Below, piece by piece: positions 54,979 to 64,000 of a DNA stretch of 64,000 nt. The notes beneath the pieces are model-generated. The model was not told where the DNA came from and did no database searches. It was given only the letters and a program-made list of their open reading frames with translations. The DNA lies in contig CAJJDN010000122.1 of the NCBI GenBank assembly GCA_905182985.1, forward strand, positions 280,696 through 344,695. Direction: 5' to 3'. Made by a program: the position numbers and the translations under genes. Numbering within the stretch: position 1 is the first letter of the stretch; each line of letters begins with the position of its first letter. Source of the DNA: Paramecium sonneborni. Taxonomy: Eukaryota; Ciliophora; Oligohymenophorea; Peniculida; Parameciidae.

Positions 54979-57900
54979 ATGTAGTAAATAGAGGATCAAT
55001 ATGTACCTAATGAGGAAGAATATGAGCAAAAAGATTAGGGAACGAATACTCGTTTTGGTAAGTTTGTGAAAGAGCAATGGGAAAAGATAGAGAAGAAGAA
55101 TTTTAGTTAATTTGAAACAAGAGTATTATCAACACTTTAATAATTGGGTAATAATTGTGCAGATGATTTGATTGAAAAATAAATAGTAGAAGTAGTATAG
55201 AAAGATATCAGTAAATAAAAGGGTGGAAAATAACAAAAGAAAGTGGAATAATCTATATAATAAGCACCATAATAAGAGGTTTAGAAATCTAATGTAATTT
55301 ATGAAATATGTGTTGGTTAAGATCTATATTTGAAATATCTTAGACCTAAATTAGTAGATTATGGTATACTGAATAAGATTGATGATGGAAATTAAAAATA
55401 AGAAGATAAGAAATAAGCATAAGGTAAGAAGGGTGGTAAGAATACAGTTAAGAAAGAGGATTTAATGCGTATTGAATTATCAAAAGATAAAGTTAATGAT
55501 TAAACAATGAAGATGTTATAATAAATGGGACTGATCATTTTAAATTAAGATTTAAAACCAAAAGAAAATGAATTTCTTAAAACTGAATAAGCTAGTAAAC
55601 GTATTAAATCATTAAAATGGATGGAACTTAAATTCTCTGCCTTAATGATCTATGCGAATCAATTAATTAAATGTCATATTCATTCCAAATTTAGAGATGA
55701 ATATGCTTTTGAATTAATATATTTTCTAAAGAATGTTTATATCAATTATAAAGAATATGAAGGTTAATCTTATTTAGATGAAACAAAAAAAGAGAGATTA
55801 GCACCTTAAGCAGTTGAAGATCTTAGATATAAACTCAAAGAATTATACAAAAACTTTGGATTCTCTAATAGAGTATTGTTTAACAAATATCCAAAATTAG
55901 TTATTGATACAGATTTAAATTAAGCATTTATTAGGACTGATGTTCGTCCTTATAAATCATAAGAAAACCTACTAGAAATTCTTAAAACAATTGAAAAACC
56001 TTCTTTAATCTTCTTTAGTACAATGGTTGGAACAGGTAAAACTGTGTTAAGTGTTGCAATTGCTTAATATTTGGCACGTCTAAGAGAAAGTTATGCTACT
56101 TAAGAAAATAATTCTTATAATCAATTAAAAAATCTTGGTTATAGAAATCCTAGAGAAATTTAATTTTTATATTGTTGTCCATTAGATACAGTTAGAACTT
56201 AAGTTGGTGCAGCAGCATATGAGAGAAAATTGAAATTTGCAATTGCATCAATGTGGAAAGATCCTTATAATTCTAAAATAGATTCTGATTTAGGTTATGC
56301 AGAATGTCCAAGATTGGTAAATTCTTGGTAAAATAGACAAGAGGAATTCCCAACCTTAGTAGTTGCTGATTTTAAAACTACTCTTGAATTATTAAAAGAA
56401 AAACATACTTTGTCAGATAAAGAGAAGTATGTTGTTAGATGGTAAGGTAAGGATCGTAAATTGGTATCAAATAATCCAGCAAAACATGGAAAAGACTATA
56501 TATTATTTATTGATGAACCTACTGTAGATGCTGATTTTGCAGATGCTGAAGTTACTAAAATATTAATTGAAATCATTAGAAGAGCACCTCCTATTACAAT
56601 ATTATCTAGTGCTACATTACCTCCTCCTGAAAAGATTCCAAATTTCATTAAACTTTATAGAAAGGCTTAAATCTCTGAAATAGAAATACCAGTCATACAT
56701 GATTCTCAATTTCATATTGGTTGCTAAGTATTTTCTCATAGTGGTCATAAATTCTTACCACATTATTAAGCATAAAATAAATAATAATTAGCTGAAATCT
56801 TGGATAGATTGGAAAAGAATCCTTTTATGAAGCGTTGTTATAATGCAAATGCTTACTGTGAATTGTATGATAGAATGAAAGCCTTCGGAATTCCAAATAT
56901 TGAAGACTTCGAAACTTTCGATATTATTACCTAAGAATTTGTATAAAGAAAAAGTATAGAATTATTAAGAATACTCTTAACAGCTGATGATGAAGTATTT
57001 AAAAAGGTGTGTTCTGAAAAATAATAGATTGGTTAATAATAAGAAATTATTTAATAATAAGTAGGAGAAGAAGGAGAATAATAATAATAAGAAGGAGAGG
57101 GTGAATAAGTAGAATACGAATATGAATATGAGTATGTATATGAGGAAGTTGAAGATACAGGAGAAATTAATTAAACTGAAGAGAGTACATAAATATAATA
57201 GAAACAAAAGACTAAATATACATACACGATTGAAATTGATGATGAAGATAAAATGAAATTTACTGCTCCATATTAAAAATTAGATATAAAATAATTGGGT
57301 GGCAATATGGCTCATAAATTTTTAGGAGGCTGTTTAATTGCTGTCAATAATCCAGTAAATTTTATTAGAGAAAAATTTCATAAATTACTAAAGAAATGTT
57401 CTCCAGCCTCTGAATATGTCAAATAATACTTAAAATAACATGAGTATTTGTAGAAAGAAATTTAAAAGAAAGAAAGAGATATTGATAATGAAGATGAGAG
57501 ATCAAAATAAATTTAAGCATTACAAGAAAATATGAAATTGACAATTGCATTTCCTGATTTCTTGAAAATAAATACTTTAGAACATTATAAAGTAAGAAAT
57601 CATCATATATATTAAGAAATTCGTTACAAATGATCCATTGTATTTAGAGCAATACAGAGCCAGAAAGGCATTCTCATTAGAAGGAATCAATTACTAACTT
57701 AATATTCCTGATGATATAATGTTATATCTATTTTCAGGTATTGCAGCTTACACAGAAAAGGTATGCTTCAAATTTAATTAATTTATAGTAATCTGAATTA
57801 GAGATAGATTATTATGAAGAAGTTTAGAAATTAGCATCGAATGGATAACTAGCTTTAATAATTTCAGATGATTCAATGTGTTATGGTGTCAATTATCCTT

Positions 57901-58197
57901 TGAATCATGTTATAGTTTTTGATGAGATGGCTGAAAAACGATCTATAGGTGCGTTGTTTTAATTGATAGGAAGAGCTGGTATTTATGTGATTTTTATATT
58001 TTTAAATAGGTCGTGTTGGTGTTTCATGGACGGCTAATGCATATTTAGGGGATAAAACATTTGATAGATTGATTAAATATTTGAATGGCTAAAATGAAGA
58101 GACTGAAAGAGATGAAGCTTACAATATTGAATAGTAAAGTAAAAGAATGATTTAACATCTAATTGAATTGGCAAAAAAGAAAAAGGAATAGTAATGA
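54979..58197 (+). CDS. SF2 helicase-like ATPase with acidic low-complexity insert
   Basis: 1044 aa after introns 57592-57616 (AAG end), 57761-57788 and 57979-58009. The N-terminal 330 residues are charged (Lys/Gln/Glu) with no motif. The ATPase region has a Walker A-like FFSTMVGTGKTVLSVAIAQY (about 350), YCCPLDTVRTQ, a DE-box LFIDEPTVDADFAD (about 515), motif III TILSSATLPPPEK, then a Glu/Gln/Tyr-rich insert (57030-57200). It ends with DSMCYGVNYPLNHVIVFDEM and motif VI QLIGRAGRVGVSW. These order and spacing features fit superfamily 2, closest in style to Ski2-like QxxGRAGR enzymes, but I cannot assign a subfamily. Nucleic-acid substrate is unknown. Confidence 0.75.
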
Positions 58198-58218
58198 AAA
58201 TATTAATACAATTAAAAA

Positions 58219-59308
58219 ATGATTTCCAAAAATCAAATCGACCAAGTGTATGACTTTCTAAAAAGCATTAATGATGGCACTTTAGAGAGTTATCGTAAGA
58301 CACTTCCTGAAACATGGATTCTAAACTAACTCATTGATGTTGCATCTTTAACTCCACAACAACGGATTGTCTGTTTATACTTTGCAGGTGATGAAACCCA
58401 ATGTACAAATGCTTTAGAAAAAAGACTTGTTTTAAATAAGGAATAGGTTTCCCTATATAACTTAATTTAGAGTGCGGGTAATGTAATTTGAGATAACTTG
58501 TTGATGAATGGAGTACCTAAGTTTAACAAAGTTCACATCAACCTCAAATAATGAGAGCAATCATCCAGTGTTCATCATTAAGAAATGCTCTTGAACATAT
58601 ATTCACCACTTTTTCAATAGATTTTCTACGACCAGTACCAACTACAATTAATTCTTCGTTTAATTGGATTACCCTTCAAATTACTGATCCATTATGGGAT
58701 TATACAATAGAAGTCAGTCAAGAGCCATTAGTGAGAATTAAGGAGAATCTATTGAAAGCTTAATAATCTAGATTGTCTTAGAGAGAAGCTTAAGAAACAA
58801 TTGATCTTTTAAATCAAGATTAGAGGCATGTCTTAGATAGTGGAATCACACCTAATCAACTTCCTAATCTAATTGAATTCAATCCAGATTTATCGAGCTT
58901 TCTTTTAGCACGCATCAATCAATGTGGAATTAGCATTCATGAATATTTTGAATGTTTGATTTAAATGAAGATTTCACTTCAGAGTTTAGAGGTTGTCAAT
59001 AAACTCTCTAATTCCATCAAATTACCAGAAGCCTTTCTTCATATGTATTTGACTAAGTGTATTCAATATTGTGAAGAATTATAAGTATTAATTATTCTAA
59101 ACTATAGCCTAAGTAATAGATGGTATCCAGATATGTGAGATTAGTGGCTGTCTTCATTAAAACACTCATCAAATCAAAAACATTAGATCCAAAAAGAATG
59201 TTCACTGAAATACAAGGATTCTGCATCGAATTCTCTAAGATACCTGAAGCTTCATAGCTATTCAAATAACTTAAAGAGACAGGAGCAGAAGAAAAACAGC
59301 ATCAGTGA
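58219..59308 (+). CDS. CNOT11: CCR4-NOT complex subunit 11
   Basis: 346 aa after introns 58447-58472 (26 nt, GAG end) and 59085-59107 (23 nt). Part of the CCR4-NOT deadenylase that shortens mRNA poly(A) tails. The C-terminal half follows CNOT11: GITPNQLPNLIEFNPDLSSF, HEYFECLIQMKISLQSLEVV, NKLSNSIKLPEAFLHMYLTK, CIQYCEEL, then RYVRLVAVFIKTLIKSKTLD, FTEIQGFCIEFSKIPEASQL, FKQLKETG. The start ATG 58219 is only 21 bp after the helicase-like stop codon. The first intron is chosen because it joins LVLNKEQ to a frame giving LRQLVDEWSTQVQQSSHQPQ, which continues into the conserved region. Confidence 0.88.
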
Positions 59309-59515
59309 TATTGATTCAATTAAGAGATATTGTCAAATTATCTCATTCTAATCCTTTTTTTCTTTCTTTCCCCCATATTGTTTAAACTATTCTCTCTCTC
59401 CTTCTTTCTATTTGTACTTTCTTATTTTTTAAAAACCACTCCACATTATTCTAATATTATAATTAAAATTTTATTAGTGTATAAATTAATTAATATACTA
59501 TTTCAAAATCAGGTT

Positions 59516-61886
59516 TCATTTACATCTATCATCTTATGATTTGATTCTTTCCCTTATTTCTTTTTGATAACTTCTTATCCTCTCCATTTTTTAATCTTAT
59601 CTATATTCTTTCAACTTCTTTTCATCCTATAAATACTCTTCTCTATTTTTATTGAATCTTTATTCAGCAGATGCCCATAAGCCACTCTTTTCTAATGGAA
59701 CAATATTAGCAAATGTATCTTTGAGATAAGGTGTAGCTCCATATCTTGTAGAAGGCTTATAATCCGATCTATTCTTTGAGGCAATAAAGGGTCTCTTAAA
59801 TTCATCAATAGATTTCTGTAATTCAGGTAAAAATGAGCTAGCTGCTACTATAGTAGTTTTGCTTGGTTATGTATTTACATTAATTAATTATGTTCCATTT
59901 TCATCTAAAATGGTCATACCATTTCTTATTTTTTATGAAAATTCGGTAAAATTATTAAATCCTTTATTTTCTGGATCAAGATATTAAATTAGTAATCCTA
60001 TTTCATCCTATGTCAAAATATGTTTCATTCTTTGCTACATATCAACTTACGAAACATAACCATCTTAATCAATATCAAATTCTTTGAAAATCTTTAATTA
60101 TCTTTCTCTCTTATTAAATATTTTATCATCCACTTTTTTCAAAACAGCTTAAACTTATTTGTTGATATTAGGTAAATTCATAGACAATCCACATTCTTTA
60201 TTGTAATACATTATTTTTGTATTATCTAATTGGTCATCATCTTGAATATCATTTAGCTTTAATCCTTATATGATAGCTTTCTCTTTTGGAGGAGGAGGTT
60301 ATCTGATCTATTATTAAGCTCTTTCAAAAAATTCATCATCATTTTCTCTAGAAGTAAATAATACGTATACTCATAAATAATTCTAAGAATTTCAGCTTTA
60401 GATTATGTTTTATATTGATTGAATTAGACAACACTAAGTAATGACTCAATATCAAATTAATGATGAGTTTCATTAACACTATTTAAAAATTGGACGACAA
60501 TTTGATTAAATTCCTTTTGATTAATTGTTTCTCCATTTAGCTTTTCTTACAAGTACTCTTAAAAATTCTCTTTTTCAGGTAGATACTTCTTCAATTTATT
60601 AATCATATTGTTAGCTCGATATCTCATTCTTTCTAAATGCCATCCATTCACTTTTGTTGGATCAAATGCATTAATTCTAATTATTTATATTATATATATA
60701 ATACTTTTGTTTTTATTCTTATTTATGTTTAATCAAATGAACCTATTCTTTGATAGCATATGGATCATCCTGATCAATAGCTTTAATATATTTACATAAA
60801 CTTCTTCTTTTAATTAAAACTATTTTAAATGGTTAATAAATTATTTATAATCAATAGATTGATTATTTTATTTAAAATTATTAGCCATTTCTTTAATGTC
60901 ATCATTACTCAAGATTTTTTCATCAATTCTCAATTTTTGGATAACTTCTTCAAATTTCTTCTAACTTAAATAACCTTCTTATTTTTCATCGGCTTCCAAT
61001 AACCACTAACCTAATTTAATTTACTAATAATAGTTAATATGAACAATAATACTCTATTTTTAAGCATAATATTAATTTAATTATGATGTTTTCTTTGATA
61101 AGCCTATTAAGCATCTTAAATTAAAATATTGATAGTATTATTTTAATTTGTATCTAATTATTTAAAATCTACATTTAATATATCTTTATCATTAAATATA
61201 AGATCCATAAATTCATCCATTCCTAAATCATTTGAACCATCCTTATCTGCACTAGCTAATAATACTTTTGCTTCATCTTAATTAATATTGATTCCCATTT
61301 TATTTACCATATTGTATAAGTTCTTAACACTTATAGCTCCATTTGCATCTTCATCCCATGAATTAAATATTTTTTAAAAGTTCTTCCTATTAGCATATCT
61401 TCTTCTAATAGATCTTTTAATATCTCTCACCTTTTCAAGATCTACCTTCCCATCCAATGTAATTTTATTTTCTAATCCTACTAATTAAGTTTCTTGTATT
61501 CCTTTTGCATTCTCTTCAATCTTTTAATTTGCCAATTTAACTTTATCTCCTAAATATTATTCTTCATCTCTATCAGCTAATCTTGATATCTCCTTCCTGT
61601 TATATAATGTATTTGAATCTCCACAGAATGCTCTTTTTCTTAATTATTTCTCTTCTAAATGTGCTTACCTAGGATAACCAATATCATGATGTTCATATTT
61701 CTTTGTTGTAAAGTTCTTTGTCTCAACAATTGGATCTACAAAACTAGACATCATTTTTCTTCTACTTTCTAGTAATTGAGGAAAGTTCTTCCTATTTGAG
61801 CTATTTAATGATTGTATCCTTGGTCTCTCTATATCAGATAAATCTCCACTCTCTACAAACTTTTATATTTGTCTATAATATTTCAT
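59516..61886 (-). CDS. multi-EF-hand protein, probably cytoskeletal/ciliary
   Basis: 754 aa after introns 61024-61052, 60770-60795 (CAG end), 60677-60704 and 60348-60370. It starts MKYYRQIQKFVESGDLSDIE. EF-hand loops visible: DEDANGAISVKNL, DKDGSNDLGMDEF, EADEKQEGYLSQKKF, and later DIDQDGYVSQVDM and DPENKGFNNFTEF; several retain the Asp/Asn ligands of Ca2+-binding loops. A basic linker and a C-terminal charged helix (QDEKKLKEYRQDQKMERIRS) follow PSTRYGATPYLKDTF. Long EF-hand proteins of this kind are common in ciliary axonemes; that location is inferred. It is convergent with CNOT11, with 207 bp between. Confidence 0.8.
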
Positions 61887-62027
61887 TTATTTCTTACTTC
61901 AGATCTTTATTGGTTTTTCCATGATAATGTATTCTTTCCTTTCTAAGTTACATTTATATAAATTTTATTAATAAGTTATTTATATATTTATAAATATACA
62001 ATAATTATTATTTAATGAACTTCTTAT

Positions 62028-63648
62028 TCAAGTAATATTTAATTCAAAATCATTTTGTTCCCATAAGTGAATTAAATTCAATATTAAATTAATACACCCA
62101 TCATCTTTATTTTTTATTGTGGTTGCTTATTTATTTAGAATCTCTATAAAGTCATATCGATCCACTTTTTATAGAATAACTAATTTAAATTAGTCTGGCA
62201 ATTTATTAAAAATTGTAAACAATTCTGCTATTTATTTAGTTAAGTAACTACATTAGAGTAACCTATATTTAATAATACAACTTTTACATTTCGCTAATTT
62301 ATTTTAAACAATCCAAATTAATTAAGATCTCGTTCAAATGATGATCTGATAAGTGTTAATAATTTATAAGATTTTAAAATAGATACAAGTATTCCACATA
62401 GATTTCTTATTTAACAATTGAGTATTGATTAAAATAATTATGAAGGAATGGTAAGAAAATTGTTATTGTTTTCTGAACAATAAAAGCTTAAGGATAAAAA
62501 AGAATATTATTAAGACATTTATATATCTTTTCAATTAGAAATTCATCTCCCAGATTTTGCATATGATTGATCATTTATTCAATTAATCCAATATCAATCA
62601 AATATTAAAGGATGTAATGATCATCATCTTTTTCTGCAAGAAAATTAGTAAATATTGAAAAGACCTTACAGGGGAATAGATTTAATTTTAAAATCTTCTC
62701 CCAAGTAAATTTAGTTAATGTTAATGTTAGAGCAGATGTAATTTTGAATTCAGACATTTTTTATAAGATATCAAATACTCTACTATAGAGACTTTCATCA
62801 TCTATTTAAACTTTATCAATTAAAAATGTACATTGTGAAATGATACAATTAAACTATATAATTATGATTAAAGAATACATTGTAATGAGGAATATCAATG
62901 AGATCAATTTCATTTGATTCTAATAATATACATTCTAAAAGTAGGATGGCCTTCCATGTCTTTGTTATCGGATTTCTTGGATATAATTTAGACCAAATTC
63001 TAAATAATTATGATTTCAGTATTTCCTCTCTAAAAATCAAAACCATTCTATTATCCAATTCAAATTAGATATTAATCAAAATATGGCAAATCTGAAAAAT
63101 TCATAGTAAAGATTGATTACACTTTCAATAATCTCACACCATTTATCAAAATGAATCTGAATTTTATTAGACTATACTATTCTGCCTATCAAACCTTTCA
63201 AAAGTATATTCATTAAATCATTGTTCAATAAATTTTCAATAATATCTTTACGATCCAAATATGTAAAATTAATGAAGATTACTAATACTTGCTAAATACA
63301 CATTAACCTTTCTAAAGTTAAATTGAATTCATATGGAATGTTATTCATCTATATGATATCCAAAAATATTTTTAAACTATTAAGATTAGTAGTAAAATGA
63401 GTAATAAATTGATCCAAAATAACGATATCGTATTAATCACCTTATTACAACAATTTAAAATAATTATGATTGTATTATTATAACAACTTAGTCAGATGTT
63501 TAAAATCTTACTCCAAATAAGTCTAATATATAAAATTAATAGTTTCATCAGGATTATATTTTTATGAGAAATCTTCTTCTTGGTTAATACTTGTATGTCT
63601 TTTTTTAGAAAAGATTTCTTCTCGTGCTTGTTTTCTTATTTGGACCAT
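62028..63648 (-). CDS. importin-alpha-like armadillo protein
   Basis: 513 aa after introns 63092-63120 (CAG end), 62854-62878 and 62263-62287. It starts MVQIRKQAREEIFSKKRH, a basic segment resembling the importin-beta-binding (IBB) region, followed by helical armadillo-like repeats to the end (ENLLNNDLMNILLKGLIG, WEKILKLNLFPCKVFSIFTN, YKCLNNILFYPQAFIVQK, GCINLILNLIHLWEQNDFEL). Importin-alpha carries NLS cargo to importin-beta. The conserved Trp/Asn cargo ladder is not obvious, so this may be a divergent relative. The frame after splicing is exact (514 codons). It is divergent from the RNA polymerase gene by 91 bp. Confidence 0.65.
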
Positions 63649-63739
63649 AAAGTTTTCTCTCTTGATTTATAAATGAGAATTCATCTAATATAAATTTATA
63701 ATAAATATGGGGTTTTTATATATATATTTTTAATTAAAA

Positions 63740-64000
63740 ATGTACATAAAACTAAATGATGTGAAAAGAAAAATGTATATCTAAATCGTTAAAATTATAT
63801 AGAGGGGGATTGCAATATTCAATATTGTCACCTTAAGACACTATCAACCTTGCTGAAGTGAAAATATATCAAGATAAAAATTATGATAGGACAACAGGAA
63901 AAAATATTGAACATGGACCTCTAGATTTAAGAATGGGATAAAGTTTACGAGATACTTAATGTAGAAGTTGCAATCTGATGAGTGAATGTCCAGGTCATTT
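63740..64000 (+). CDS. RPC1: RNA polymerase III largest subunit, N-terminus (runs off window)
   Basis: The start ATG 63740 plus a 28-nt intron (63775-63802) gives MYIKLNDVKRKIGGLQYSIL followed by SPQDTINLAEVKIYQDKNYD, then GPLDLRMGQSLRDTQCRSCN and SECPGHF. This is the beginning of the clamp of a large (beta'-like) RNA polymerase subunit. GPLDLRMGQSLRDTQC most resembles the GVLDHRMG...KD..C pattern of Pol III RPC1, more than Pol II (LMDPRQG) or Pol I. The first zinc site reads CRSCNLMSECPGH, with five instead of the usual six residues between the pairs. The rest lies beyond the window. Confidence 0.82.

Overview
The window is macronuclear DNA from a ciliate, almost certainly a Paramecium of the aurelia group. 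It is very AT-rich. Long, clearly conserved proteins appear only when TAA and TAG are read as glutamine and TGA is the sole stop. Genes are interrupted by tiny GT-AG introns (about 20-35 nt) and lie tens to a few hundred bases apart. All gene models here use that code. For most of them, exon length minus introns divides exactly by three, which serves as an internal check. Short open frames under the standard code are mostly shadows.

Layout. 1-13 kb: tail of an unknown gene, a calcium-dependent protein kinase (CDPK), an ERK7/8 (MAPK15)-type MAP kinase, an alpha-kinase with zinc-finger and vWA domains, and a TMEM43-family membrane protein. The 5' part of the TMEM43 gene is repeated around a single N. 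13-25 kb: a 2832-residue cysteine-rich, multi-membrane-span protein, AT-rich non-coding DNA, and a small probably myristoylated protein with a PP1-docking-like motif. 25-35 kb: a helical-repeat (exportin-like) gene divergent from a METTL14-like methyltransferase, a small cysteine-rich GPI-type surface protein, a coiled-coil protein, a cytochrome-b5-reductase-like protein. 35-43 kb: an FHA protein, a CaMKK-like kinase, another kinase, an inverted paralogue of the small surface protein, a TPR protein. 43-50 kb: a 1456-residue surface-antigen-type protein, an NIFK/Nop15-like RRM protein, small genes. 50-54 kb: a helical gene with an in-frame TGA, repeated around a second N, and a coiled-coil gene. 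54-64 kb: a hypothetical protein, an SF2-helicase-like ATPase, CNOT11, an EF-hand protein, an importin-alpha-like protein, and the start of the RNA polymerase III largest subunit.

The genes are mostly unrelated housekeeping, signalling (five kinases in 64 kb) and surface functions. I see no operon-like system, CRISPR array, transposon, tRNA or rRNA. The strongest second-look items are the METTL14-like protein that keeps a DPPW motif, the three-module alpha-kinase, the two N-flanked exact duplications (probable unmerged contig overlaps), several genes carrying one in-frame TGA or a one-base shift, and a recurrent set of introns that seem to end in AAG, GAG or CAG instead of TAG. Product names come from sequence recognition only; no database search was possible.
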